DNA of 64,000 bases from Microbispora amethystogenes (GTDB lineage Bacteria > Actinomycetota > Actinomycetes > Streptosporangiales > Streptosporangiaceae), in contig NZ_BOOB01000004.1 of assembly GCF_016863015.1 (NCBI RefSeq), positions 62,001 through 126,000 on the forward strand. The letters run 5' to 3'. Shown piece by piece: positions 34,632 to 44,565 of this stretch. The notes under the pieces were generated by a model. It made no database searches. It was not told where the DNA came from and saw only the letters and a list, made by a program, of their open reading frames with translations. Positions within the stretch are counted from its first letter, which is position 1. Every line of letters begins with the position of its first letter. Both the position numbers and the translations under genes were made by a program.

Positions 34632-35780
34632 CTATTTGCCTCCGGCAGTGACTTCCACCGTCTGCGGCTCGAACTTCTCACCGGTCACGTCGAAGCCCTC
34701 GGCGCGCAGCTCCTCGTCCGCCTTCTCGGTGAGGTCGGTGCGGTACGCGCCCTCACCGGGGTCAGCCTTGAGGACCTTGGCATCGACCGCGATCTTGATC
34801 GTCTGGGCCCACGCCTTCGGATCCACCACCCCGATACCGTCCGGCGACGGCCAGACGAGCTTGTTCACCTCGTTGAGCATCCAGGTCTGGTGCCCCTTCC
34901 CCAGTGCGCTTCCGTTGTCGAGCACGACATCGACGCAGCCGGCCAGGTCGTCGCGGCAGTAGCCCCATCCCTTGTACGTGGCCTTGAGGAACCGCACGGC
35001 GACGTCCTTGTTCTCCTCCTTGGCCAGCCAGCTCTCCCGGGCGTAGACGCCGTCCTCGAGGCTCGTGTAGCCCGCGTCCTGGAGGCTGATCGCCGAGAAG
35101 TCCTCCGGCTGGTACAACTTGCCGGTCTTGGGATTCACGGTCTCCAGCAGCTGCGCGTACTCGTTGTAGGTCTTGGCCTGGGCCGCGTCCACCTCACGCT
35201 TGAGCAGGAGCGACATGTCGAAGGGCTGCTGAACGATCTTGACGTCCTTGGCGGGGTCCACCCCCGCGCCCTTCATCGCGGCGAAGAGCACGAGTTCGTT
35301 GCCGAAGCCCCAGCTCCCCACCTTCTTGCCCCGGAGGTCACTCAGCTGCTTGATCCCGGAGTCGGCCCAGGCGACCTGCAGGTAGGCGCCACGCTGGAAG
35401 ACCTGCCCGATGTTGACCAGATCGGCCCCCTGCTCTCGGGTGACCATGGTCTTGGTGACGTGGCTGACCGCGAACTCGGCGTTGCCGGCGGAGAGCACCT
35501 GCTGCGGCACGATGTTGACGCCGCCCTCCTGGATGGTGACGTCGAGGCACTCGTCGGCGTAGTAGCCCTTGTCCTTGGCCGCGTAGTAGCCGGCGAACTG
35601 GGCCTGGGCCACCCACTGCAGGACCAGCCTGACCGGGGTGCGCGTCTCACACTTGGCGTTACCCGACGCGGCGGGGGCGGCGGCCGAGCCGGTGTCCTCC
35701 GACATGCCGCAGGAGGCCAGGGACAGGGCGGTGGCGACGCCGGCCACCGCCGCGAAGGTACGACGAAGAGAACGAGCCAT
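34632..35780 (-). CDS. ABC transporter substrate-binding lipoprotein, NMT1/THI5 type
   Basis: A 382-residue lipoprotein with signal peptide and lipobox LASC (C24). The mature part is an NMT1/THI5-like periplasmic binding fold (VRLVLQWVAQAQFAGYYAAK, DVTIQEGGVNIVPQQVLSAG, LRGKKVGSWGFGNELVLF). This family binds thiamine pyrimidine precursors, riboflavin, taurine-like or other pyrimidine-type ligands. With the dihydropyrimidinase genes it probably captures a pyrimidine or related ring compound outside the cell. ATG 35780 follows AAGGAG. Four genes of one importer lie in a row. Confidence 0.88.
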   Translation of the reverse strand: MARSLRRTFAAVAGVATALSLASCGMSEDTGSAAAPAASGNAKCETRTPVRLVLQWVAQAQFAGYYAAKDKGYYADECLDVTIQEGGVNIVPQQVLSAGNAEFAVSHVTKTMVTREQGADLVNIGQVFQRGAYLQVAWADSGIKQLSDLRGKKVGSWGFGNELVLFAAMKGAGVDPAKDVKIVQQPFDMSLLLKREVDAAQAKTYNEYAQLLETVNPKTGKLYQPEDFSAISLQDAGYTSLEDGVYARESWLAKEENKDVAVRFLKATYKGWGYCRDDLAGCVDVVLDNGSALGKGHQTWMLNEVNKLVWPSPDGIGVVDPKAWAQTIKIAVDAKVLKADPGEGAYRTDLTEKADEELRAEGFDVTGEKFEPQTVEVTAGGK

Positions 35781-35818
35781 GATGACTCCTTGGTATGCGG
35801 GAGGAAGGAGGGGAGAGA

Positions 35819-36643
35819 TCAGGCCTCGCCGCCGTGGACGGACTCGTGCCACGGCATGAGGAGGCGTTCGAGTAGCGACATGACGCCGAACATCGCGAGG
35901 CCGAGCAGGCTGGCCACGAGGATCCCGGCCCACGCTTCGGCGAAGCGGGGCAGTGAGGCCTGCTGGGCGATGTACACACCGAGGGCGTTGCTCGGTCCCC
36001 CGAAGTACTCGGTCACGATCACGCCGATGACGGCGAGCGTGGAACCGAGCTTGAGCGCGTTGAAGAGGTACGGCAGCGCGTTGGGCAACCGCAGCATCAG
36101 CGAGATCTGCCGCGGCCGGGCCGCCAGCGACTCCATCAGCTCCAGATGGAGCGGCGCGACCTGGAGGAGGCCTCTCGCGGTGTTCACCAGGACGGGGAAG
36201 AACACCATCACCCCCGCCACGCCCGCCTTGGACGCCAGGCTCGTCACACCGAACCAGTTGTTGAAGATCGGTGCGAGCGCGACGATGGGGGCGCAGTTGA
36301 CGATCACCGCGACTCCCAGCACGGGGCCGGAGATCCGGTGGAACCGGCTGACGACCAGCGCGACCAGGATCCCGGCGACGGACCCGGACACGAGGCCGAG
36401 CAGCACCGCGCTGACGGTGAGCCTGGACGCGGAGAGGATGGTGGTGAGCTGGTCCACCAGGGCCGAGGCGATGTCGGTCGGCGCCGGGAGGATGAACGAC
36501 GGGACGTCGAAGAGCCGGACGACGAGCTGCCAGGCGCCGAGGATGACGAGCGCGGTGACCGTGACCGGCAACCCCCGCCTGGCGGTGTCCCACGCGCCCC
36601 CCGCGACGAGCATGGGTCGACCGCGCCCCGCGTGCGCGGTCAT
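35819..36643 (-). CDS. ABC transporter permease (SsuC/ThiX type)
   Basis: A 274-residue permease with about six transmembrane segments. The cytoplasmic EAA-like loop (LMESLAARPRQISLMLRLPN, then ALPYLFNALK) contacts the ATPase. ATG 36643 overlaps the ATPase stop (ATGA), so the two are coupled. It pairs with the second permease of the same operon as a heterodimeric channel. Confidence 0.9.
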   Translation of the reverse strand: MTAHAGRGRPMLVAGGAWDTARRGLPVTVTALVILGAWQLVVRLFDVPSFILPAPTDIASALVDQLTTILSASRLTVSAVLLGLVSGSVAGILVALVVSRFHRISGPVLGVAVIVNCAPIVALAPIFNNWFGVTSLASKAGVAGVMVFFPVLVNTARGLLQVAPLHLELMESLAARPRQISLMLRLPNALPYLFNALKLGSTLAVIGVIVTEYFGGPSNALGVYIAQQASLPRFAEAWAGILVASLLGLAMFGVMSLLERLLMPWHESVHGGEA

Positions 36644-37434
36644 GCCGCGTCCTCCGCCACCGTCATGCCGTGCAGCGCCTCGCGGACCTCGGTGATCTTG
36701 TCGAAGAAGGCCGGCAGCGTACGGGTCTCGGCGGTCCGCGGGTAGGGCAGGTCGACGTCGATGCTGGCGGCGATGCGTCCCGGGCGCGGAGACATCACGA
36801 CGATCCGCGACGACAGGAACACCGCCTCCGTGATGCTGTGCGTCACGAACACGACGGTCGTCCGGGTGTCGGACCAGATGCGCAGGAGCTCGCCCTGGAG
36901 GTGCTCCCGGTTCATCTCGTCGAGCGCGCCCAGCGGCTCGTCCATGAAGAGGATCTTCGGGTCCGCCGACAGCGCGCGGGCGATGGCCACCCGCTGCTGC
37001 ATGCCGCCGGAGAGCTGCCAGGGGAAGTGCCGGGCGAACTCCGGCAGACGCACGAGGTCGAGCATCGCCGCGGTCTTGGCCCGGCGCTCCTGCTTGGCGA
37101 CGCCGGCGACCTGCAGCGGCAACTCCACGTTGCGCTGGACACTCCGCCACTCGAACAGGCCCGCCTGCTGGAAGACCATTCCGTAGTCGCGGTCCCGGCG
37201 GGCCGTGGCGGGAGACTTGCCGTTCAGGCTGACCGACCCCGCGGTCGGCGGAGTGAGGTCCGCCATGATCCTCAGAAGCGTGCTCTTCCCGCAGCCGCTC
37301 GGACCCAGCAGCGACACGAACTCGCCCTCGGCGATGGTCAGGTCGATGTCGGCCAGAGCCGTCACCGAGCGGTCGGTGCCGGGGTTGAACTGCTTCGTGA
37401 CACCGTCGATGCGGATTATCGGGGATTCGGGCAT
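36640..37434 (-). CDS. ABC transporter ATP-binding protein (SsuB/TauB/ThiZ type)
   Basis: A 264-residue ATPase that powers the importer. Walker A is LLGPSGCGKSTLLRIMADL, the signature is LSGGMQQRVAIARAL, Walker B is ILFMDEPLGALDEMNRE and the H-loop is VVFVTHSITEA. The sequence belongs to the nitrate/sulfonate/taurine/thiamine-pyrimidine importer class, consistent with the NMT1-type binding protein. It lies between the two permease genes. Confidence 0.93.
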   Translation of the reverse strand: MPESPIIRIDGVTKQFNPGTDRSVTALADIDLTIAEGEFVSLLGPSGCGKSTLLRIMADLTPPTAGSVSLNGKSPATARRDRDYGMVFQQAGLFEWRSVQRNVELPLQVAGVAKQERRAKTAAMLDLVRLPEFARHFPWQLSGGMQQRVAIARALSADPKILFMDEPLGALDEMNREHLQGELLRIWSDTRTTVVFVTHSITEAVFLSSRIVVMSPRPGRIAASIDVDLPYPRTAETRTLPAFFDKITEVREALHGMTVAEDAA

Positions 37435-37509
37435 CGGGACTCTCCAGGGAGCGGAGCAGACAGCGGAGCAGACAGGGAGTTTCGTCGGGCAGGAGTCATC
37501 GGGCGGATG

Positions 37510-38451
37510 TCACCGGGTGTGCCGGTTACGCAGGGCGAACCGCTCCAGCAGGTTGAGGACCTGGACGAACACGATTCCAGTGACGGCCGCGACCAGTACG
37601 GCGGCGTACAGCTTCTCGGGGCCGTTCGAGTAGTAGTAGGCGAAGGTGAGGATGACCCGGCCGATTCCCCGCCCCGTGCCCGCCGACAGCTCTCCGACGA
37701 TGGCGCCGACGACGCTGGCGGTGGCCGCCAGCCGCAGGCCGGCGAAGAGGTAGGGCAGGGCCGCGGGCAGCCGAAGCCAGAACAGCAACTGCCGCCGGCC
37801 GGCCGCGACGCTGCGCATGAACTCGGTCTGCACCTTGGGCGGCGACTTGAGGCCCCGGAGGGCGTTGATCGTCACGGGAAAGAACGCCAGGTAGGCCGCG
37901 ATGCCGGTCACCGCCACCCACGGAGGCAGGCCCGCCTTGCCGCCCCAGATGACGACCATGGGCGCGATGGCGACGAGCGGAACGGTCTGCGAGGCCACGA
38001 GCCAGGGCATGAGCCCGCGCGAGACCGGCGGCAGATGCAGGAACACGATCGCCAGCGCCAGCCCGAGCAAGGAGCCGGCAACGAGACCGTACGCCGCCTC
38101 GCGCAGCGTCACCGATGCCTCTTCCAGCAGGTAGACGCCGAGTATGGTGGACGTCCCCCGGCGCGCCGGCTCGACCAGCGCACCGAGGATCGCGCCCACT
38201 CCGGGCATTGACAAGTCGTCGGTCGCGACGGGGAACCGGAGGCCGAGCAGCCGGTCGCCGGTCGCCTGCCCGAGCGCTTTGTACCCCTCCCACAGGGCGG
38301 CCAGCAGGACGAGGACCACGGCTCCGATCGCCCCCGTGGACAACCGGGACCGCAGGGCCGCCGCCTTCGCCGAGGTCCGGCCTGCCGCCCTGGTCACGGA
38401 AGGGCCTTCGGACGAGGTGGGGGCTAGAGGGGGATTTTTCATGGCCGTCAT
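37510..38451 (-). CDS. ABC transporter permease, first gene of the catabolic array
   Basis: A 313-residue permease with about six transmembrane segments and the ATPase-contact loop MRSVAAGRRQLLFWLRLPAA. Its N-terminal 40 residues are hydrophilic. ATG 38451 or 38442 may be used; GGAGAG precedes the first. It is preceded by a 265-base region holding the array's main promoter. The second permease differs in sequence, so the channel is probably a heterodimer. Confidence 0.88.
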   Translation of the reverse strand: MTAMKNPPLAPTSSEGPSVTRAAGRTSAKAAALRSRLSTGAIGAVVLVLLAALWEGYKALGQATGDRLLGLRFPVATDDLSMPGVGAILGALVEPARRGTSTILGVYLLEEASVTLREAAYGLVAGSLLGLALAIVFLHLPPVSRGLMPWLVASQTVPLVAIAPMVVIWGGKAGLPPWVAVTGIAAYLAFFPVTINALRGLKSPPKVQTEFMRSVAAGRRQLLFWLRLPAALPYLFAGLRLAATASVVGAIVGELSAGTGRGIGRVILTFAYYYSNGPEKLYAAVLVAAVTGIVFVQVLNLLERFALRNRHTR

Positions 38452-38544
38452 GCCGGGTCACTCTCCGGGGTGGTCGGGAGAGGCGTGCCGTGGGCGGGCC
38501 GCTCCCGCCCTTGCAGGTGGACTGCTGGATCACTGAGCGATCCG

Positions 38545-38581
38545 TTGGTTCAACTTAGGCGCGTAGTTCAGGAAGCGTCAA
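38545..38581 (-). promoter_or_regulatory. Promoter with TTGGTTCAA half-site upstream of the importer operon
   Basis: Reading the minus strand: TTGACG (38581-38576), 18-base spacer, TAAGTT (38557-38552). TTGAACCAA (plus-strand TTGGTTCAA, 38545-38553) overlaps the -10. The same nonamer lies at the same position in the promoter of the distal operon. The perfect -35-like hexamer and shared element support control by one regulator, probably the IclR protein. Confidence 0.55.
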
Positions 38582-38716
38582 TGCTTTGAGGTAAATGGTC
38601 AGATAACGACCCACGTCTTTGCATTTGCCCGACTCGCCCGGTGATCGGCGAGAGGGGCGCCACAGCCTGGCCATACAGCACCGGCAGACGGAGAGTAGGA
38701 AGCCGAGGGGGGAGGG

Positions 38717-39961
38717 TCAGGATCCGAGACGCCAGGAGTGGAGATACTCCTCCTGCTCGGCGGTGAGGGCGTCGATCGAGATCCCGGCGGCGGCGAGCTT
38801 CAGGCGGGCCACCTCCACGTCGATGCCGGCCGGGACGTCGTACACGCCCGGCGGCAGCCGGGACGGCTCCTCGACCAGCCAGGCGACGGTGAGAGCCTGG
38901 GCGGAGAACGACATGTCCATCACGGCGGCCGGATGACCCTCGGCGGCGGTGAGGTTCACCAGGCGGCCCTCGGCGAGCAGGAGCAGCCTGCGGCCGTCCT
39001 CCAGGACGTACTCGTCGGTGTTGGGCCTGATGCCGAAGCGCACCTCCCGGGCCATTCCCTCCAGCGCCCGCACGTCGATCTCGACGTCGAAGTGGCCCGC
39101 GTTCGCGAGGATCGCGCCGTCCTTCATGGCGGCCAGGTGCTCGGCGCGGATCACGTCGCGGTTGCCGGTGACGGTCACGAACACGTCGCCGATCTCGGCG
39201 GCCCGGCTCATCGGCCGCACGTCGTAGCCCTGCAGGGCGGCGTCGAGGGCCTTGACCGGGTCGATCTCGGTGACGACGACCCGCGCGCCGAGGCCCTTGG
39301 CCCGCTCCGCGACTCCCCTGCCGCAGAAGCCGAAGCCCGCGACGACGACGGTGCGGCCCGCGAGCAGCACGTTGGTGGCCCGCATGATGCCGTCGAGCGT
39401 CGACTGGCCGGTGCCGTAGCGGTTGTCGAACATCCGCTTAGTCCGGGTGTCGTTGACCGCGACGACCGGGAAGCGCAGCGCGCCCTCCGAGGCCATCTGG
39501 CGCAGCCGGATGATCCCCGTGGTGGTCTCCTCGCAGCCGCCCAGCACGCCGTCGAGAAGCTGGACCCGCTCGGTGTGGAGGATGTTGACGAGGTCGCAGC
39601 CGTCGTCGAGGACGATGTGCGGCGCGATGTCCAGCGCCTGGTTGATGTGCCGGTAGTAGGTCGCCCTGTCCACCCCGGCGCGGGCGTGCACGGCGATGCC
39701 GTACTCCCCCAGCGCCGCGGCGACGTCGTCCTGCGTGGACAGGGGGTTCGAGGCGGCCAGGGCGATCTCGGCGCCGCCCTGCCGCAGCGCGCCCATGAGC
39801 ACGGCCGTCTCGGCCGTCACGTGCAGGCACGCGGCGATGCGCAGGCCGTCGAGCGGCCGGTCGGCGCCGAATCCGGCGCCGATGGCCTGGAGGACCGGCA
39901 TCGACCGGGCCGCCCACTCGATGCGCCGCTCCCCGGCCTCCGCGATGTCCGGCTGTGTCAC
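38717..39961 (-). CDS. Short (archaeal-type) S-adenosylhomocysteine hydrolase homologue
   Basis: A 414-residue homologue of S-adenosylhomocysteine hydrolase. The NAD site is TVVVAGFGFCGRGVAERAKG and the active-site segment NDTRTKRMFDNRYGTGQS keeps the catalytic Lys and Asp. It lacks the roughly 40-residue insertion and the C-terminal KPxHYRY tail of the canonical enzyme. That is the pattern of archaeal and Thermotoga proteins; the Methanocaldococcus member prefers S-inosylhomocysteine. The gene follows canonical ahcY by about 100 bases on the same strand. It may recycle a modified SAH or be a SAHH isozyme. Confidence 0.85.
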   Translation of the reverse strand: MTQPDIAEAGERRIEWAARSMPVLQAIGAGFGADRPLDGLRIAACLHVTAETAVLMGALRQGGAEIALAASNPLSTQDDVAAALGEYGIAVHARAGVDRATYYRHINQALDIAPHIVLDDGCDLVNILHTERVQLLDGVLGGCEETTTGIIRLRQMASEGALRFPVVAVNDTRTKRMFDNRYGTGQSTLDGIMRATNVLLAGRTVVVAGFGFCGRGVAERAKGLGARVVVTEIDPVKALDAALQGYDVRPMSRAAEIGDVFVTVTGNRDVIRAEHLAAMKDGAILANAGHFDVEIDVRALEGMAREVRFGIRPNTDEYVLEDGRRLLLLAEGRLVNLTAAEGHPAAVMDMSFSAQALTVAWLVEEPSRLPPGVYDVPAGIDVEVARLKLAAAGISIDALTAEQEEYLHSWRLGS

Positions 39962-40060
39962 GCCGGCCCTCCGTCTTTCGTGCCGCTTCTCGTAGGCGCC
40001 TTCTCGTACGCGCCTTTCGTACGGGCCGCAGGGGCCGGGACCCCCGCGGCCGTCCCGCCG

Positions 40061-41488
<1,428 letters not shown>

Positions 41489-41520
41489 GAGTGTGTCCCT
41501 CTCCGTTGTCTCGTCGGTGC

Positions 41521-41531
41521 GAGTTTAGGCG
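41521..41531 (-). promoter_or_regulatory. GAGTTTAGGCG element upstream of ahcY
   Basis: An exact copy of the 11-base core found twice upstream of mtrA, in the same orientation relative to the gene. On the ahcY strand it reads CGCCTAAACTC; TAAACT could be the -10, placing the transcript start about 27 bases before ATG. No convincing -35 is seen. Confidence 0.4.
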
Positions 41532-41660
41532 TCGCGGGACTCGGGACGCATACGCGGGCGTGCGAACCTGACACAAGAATGTGAGATTCGGCCGCCGACG
41601 GGTGCCGGAAGGCTCCGGGACTGTCTAGCGTGGGGTCCGGGAACGTGGACCGGAGGCATC

Positions 41661-41993
41661 ATGCGCATCACCGAGGCGGCACGGCGGCTCGGCATGTCCC
41701 CCCGCATGCTGCGCTACCGGGAGGCGCTCGGCCTGCTGCCGCCCGTACGCGACCGTGGCTCCCACCGGCGCTTCGGCCCGGACGAGATCGAGGCGGTGCG
41801 GCAGGCGGTGCTCCTGGAACGCCGCTTCGACGTCTCACCGGCGGAACTGGCCTTCGCGCTCCGGGCGCTGTCCGAGCCCGCGGTGGCCCAGGCCGTACGG
41901 GACCTCGGCGTGCGTATCGGCCGCATCCAGGCGCCGCGCCGGGCGCTGGACTTCGAGAAGGAGAAGGCCCTCCGGCTGCTGCGGCACCGTTGA
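41661..41993 (+). CDS. Small MerR-family transcriptional regulator
   Basis: A 110-residue regulator consisting of a MerR winged helix (MRITEAARRLGMSPRMLRYR, then LLPPVRDRGSHRRFGPDEIE) and a short helical C-terminus (about 75-110). It has no effector-binding domain and no metal-binding cysteines, so it probably senses nothing by itself or acts with a partner. It is divergent from ahcY across 172 bases. GGAGG precedes ATG 41661 closely. The regulated target is unknown; ahcY or its own gene are candidates by position. Confidence 0.85.
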   Translation: MRITEAARRLGMSPRMLRYREALGLLPPVRDRGSHRRFGPDEIEAVRQAVLLERRFDVSPAELAFALRALSEPAVAQAVRDLGVRIGRIQAPRRALDFEKEKALRLLRHR

Positions 41994-42019
41994 CTCAGGC
42001 CGCCGTTTCAGCCCGCAAC

Positions 42020-43801
42020 TCAGGCGCCGACCACCAGGTGGAGATCGTCCGCGCGCAGGGAGTCGGCCGTGACGTACGGCTGCTCGCTGACGACGTCGGT
42101 CATCGTCAGCGGGACGTTCAGCGACGGCACCAGCTTGAGCGCCCGGACCAGGATGTTCGGATGCTCGGCGGTGAACCGCTGGGGCACGCCGAGGAGCTTC
42201 GCGGTCATCTTCGTCGTGCAGATCACGACGTTGCCCTCGAAGGTGAAGGCGCTGCCGACGAGGGTCGTCGAGCCCATGGTCTGCTGAGGCCGCTCCAGCA
42301 CGGCCTTGTCCATGGTGAAGCGGAGCATCTTGACCATGCCGGTCGCGGTGGGCATCTCCACGACCCCGGTGAACTTCATGCCGGTCATGGTGAGCGAGGG
42401 GGCGCGTACAGCGGCGGGCTCGACCGCGACCCGCACCTGACCGTCCGCGGGGCCGGCGGGCGGGGCCTGGCCCCCTTCGTCCTCGCCGGGGGACGGCGAC
42501 GCCCCGGGCGAGCGGGATCTCCCGCCGGTGAGAGGGGCCAGGGGATTCGCCGACCCAAGTGCTCCCGGCAGGTCGGTGGGCACGATCGTGGGCACCAGGT
42601 CCGGGACGACGCCGGAGACGTCGCTGGGCACGGCCCCGGGAAGCAGAGTGGACGCCGCATCGGGCACGGCATGGGACACGGCGCGGGAGCCGACATCGGG
42701 CATCGTACGGACGTCCGCGTTGGACACCGCGTGGGAGCGGGTATCGGCCACCGCGCTGCGTGCGGCAGCGGGCGCGGCCCGGGTGACGGTGCCGCTCTGT
42801 GCGGAGACGCCGGGGTCCTCCTGTGGCACGCCCGTCCCCGTCGCCAGGAGGACGGGAAGCATGGTGATCGCCAGCGCCCTGCCCGCCGCGCCCGGCCCCC
42901 CGCTCCCTTCGGACCGCCCCGGCGGGCCCGCGGGCGAGCGGGGCCCGTCATCGGGCGAACCCGCCCGCGCACCCCCGTCACCGCTGTCACCGCTGTCACC
43001 CCCGTCGCCGCCGTCACTGCTGTCACCGTCGGAGCCGCGGTCTCCAAGACCGCCGTCCGAGCCCACGTCCGCACCGGCCCCCGAGCCGACCGACAGATCG
43101 GACGACTCGCTACCCGCACCGGCCTCGGGGGGCGGGTTGGGGCGGATGCGGCCGACGAGGACCTGATGGCCGTCTCCGGTGGGCGGCGCGACGGGCGGCT
43201 GCGGCGGGGTCCGCGCCTCGGCCGGCGCGCCGGTCTGCGTGTCGTCCTGCGCGACGGGTGGTTGGGGGGTCTGCGGGCCGGCCTGGGCGCCCGCCGGCCG
43301 CAGGTGCTCGTCGCGGCTGACGACCCGGCGGGTGGTGAAGGTGATCTCTCCGCCACCGGGCGCGGGCGCGGCGGCACCGAAGGGCTCAGCGGGCGCGGCG
43401 CCGAAGGGCTCAGCGGGCGCGGCGGCGCCGGAGGGCTCGGCGGGCGTCCCGGAGGCGTGGGGGGCCGTCTCCTCCGGAGCCCAGGCGACCGCGAGCGCGC
43501 CCCCGACGAGGCCGAGCAGCATGCCGACCAGGAAGCCGCCCAGGTTGGCGTACACGAACGACGCGATCGAGACCAGCACGGCGACGACGCCGAGGAACGC
43601 CCGCTGACCGGGCTGGAGCCAGATCATCAGGCCCAGGATGACCAGCACGAGCGCGATGAGGTAGGTGGCCCCGACCGTGCCCGACTGGATGACGAGCGGC
43701 AGCGCCTTCGTGGCGAACGGGATGCTCAGCAGCTCCAGGCCCGCGAGCAGCACCAGAAGGCCGCCCCAGAAGGGCCGGGACCTGCGCCAGGAACCGTTCA
43801 T
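42020..43801 (-). CDS. DUF6114 membrane protein with long disordered linker
   Basis: A 593-residue protein. The N-terminal DUF6114 domain (about 8-110) contains four hydrophobic segments (FWGGLLVLLAGLELLSIPFA and others). A very long linker (about 110-450), rich in A/E/P, G/D/S and T, follows. A C-terminal beta-type domain (about 460-590; PSLTMTGMKFTGVVEMPTAT, RFTMDKAVLERPQQTMGS) resembles the extracellular part of DUF6230-like proteins. The DUF6114 protein is usually much shorter, so the linker and C-terminal domain look like a fusion. It lies 34 bases after the DUF6230 gene, its usual partner. Function unknown. Confidence 0.75.
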   Translation of the reverse strand: MNGSWRRSRPFWGGLLVLLAGLELLSIPFATKALPLVIQSGTVGATYLIALVLVILGLMIWLQPGQRAFLGVVAVLVSIASFVYANLGGFLVGMLLGLVGGALAVAWAPEETAPHASGTPAEPSGAAAPAEPFGAAPAEPFGAAAPAPGGGEITFTTRRVVSRDEHLRPAGAQAGPQTPQPPVAQDDTQTGAPAEARTPPQPPVAPPTGDGHQVLVGRIRPNPPPEAGAGSESSDLSVGSGAGADVGSDGGLGDRGSDGDSSDGGDGGDSGDSGDGGARAGSPDDGPRSPAGPPGRSEGSGGPGAAGRALAITMLPVLLATGTGVPQEDPGVSAQSGTVTRAAPAAARSAVADTRSHAVSNADVRTMPDVGSRAVSHAVPDAASTLLPGAVPSDVSGVVPDLVPTIVPTDLPGALGSANPLAPLTGGRSRSPGASPSPGEDEGGQAPPAGPADGQVRVAVEPAAVRAPSLTMTGMKFTGVVEMPTATGMVKMLRFTMDKAVLERPQQTMGSTTLVGSAFTFEGNVVICTTKMTAKLLGVPQRFTAEHPNILVRALKLVPSLNVPLTMTDVVSEQPYVTADSLRADDLHLVVGA

Positions 43802-43835
43802 CGCCGCCCGCCGAGGAGTTCGACCGGCCGCCGCA

Positions 43836-44432
43836 TCAGAAGCACTCGTGCTCGCCGGGTTCGACGCTCAGCTTCAGCCCCGGAAGCTTGAAGGTCGCCG
43901 CGTTGACCGACCAGGAGACCTGCCGGAAGTTCTCGATGGAGACCGCGGTCGCCTGCTGGCCGAACATGCCCGCGGCGCCCTGCGCCTCCGGCACCTGGTC
44001 GAGCGTGCTGGCGTCACGGCCGGCCTCGATGCCGGTGAAGACCGCGTTGCCCTGGATCTGGGAGGCGTCGACGATCATGTTCTCGGCGGTCACCGGGTCC
44101 TTGCCGGTGCCCGCGGTGATCCGGAGCGTCACCGCGCCGACCGGCGACTTCATCAGGACGGTCTGGCACATGTTCGTCAGGGTGGCCTTCCGGATGCCGG
44201 AGACCGCGACCGGGATCTTCCGGCCCTGCTTGTTCTCGGTGACGCTGCCGTACTGCACGAAGCCCTGGCCCTGCAGCTTGTCGGCGGAGACCTTGAACGT
44301 GTCGCCCGAGACCACGAACGACGCGCCGATGGCGCCCTCCGCGGTCGCGCCGACGAGCACGGAGGCGACCGCGAGAGCGGGTACGAAGACGAGCGCGAAC
44401 CGTTTCCAGCGCACGCGTCCCTGCTGAATCAT
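43836..44432 (-). CDS. DUF6230 secreted/membrane-anchored protein
   Basis: A 198-residue protein with an N-terminal hydrophobic signal anchor (about 12-34: FALVFVPALAVASVLVGATA) and an extracytoplasmic beta-rich domain (GASFVVSGDTFKVSADKLQG, GFVQYGSVTENKQGRKIPVA). It ends in GEHECF. DUF6230 and DUF6114 genes form a conserved pair in actinomycetes, often with a TetR regulator. No TetR gene is adjacent here, but a TetR-like inverted repeat lies upstream. Function unknown. Confidence 0.83.
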   Translation of the reverse strand: MIQQGRVRWKRFALVFVPALAVASVLVGATAEGAIGASFVVSGDTFKVSADKLQGQGFVQYGSVTENKQGRKIPVAVSGIRKATLTNMCQTVLMKSPVGAVTLRITAGTGKDPVTAENMIVDASQIQGNAVFTGIEAGRDASTLDQVPEAQGAAGMFGQQATAVSIENFRQVSWSVNAATFKLPGLKLSVEPGEHECF

Positions 44433-44477
44433 GAGTCACCTCCGGAGGGGGGAACCGGTCAGATGCACAAGTAAAGT

Positions 44478-44489
44478 TACCGACCGGTA
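44478..44489 (-). promoter_or_regulatory. TetR-type inverted repeat upstream of the DUF6230 gene
   Basis: A 12-base inverted repeat TACCG-AC-CGGTA, 46 bases before the start codon. TetR-family repressors typically bind such sites, and a TetR gene often accompanies this gene pair elsewhere; none is present in this window. Confidence 0.45.
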
Positions 44490-44565
44490 CCAGGGAGGTT
44501 GAAGTGACTCAGGATCACATTTCAATCACGGTGCGCAGTGGAAAAGTGGCCGAGCGAAAAGCCGG

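Noticed and set aside
41489-41660. SAH riboswitch upstream of ahcY
   Set aside because: No sequence resembling the conserved SAH riboswitch core was seen; the leader from the likely -10 is only about 27 bases.
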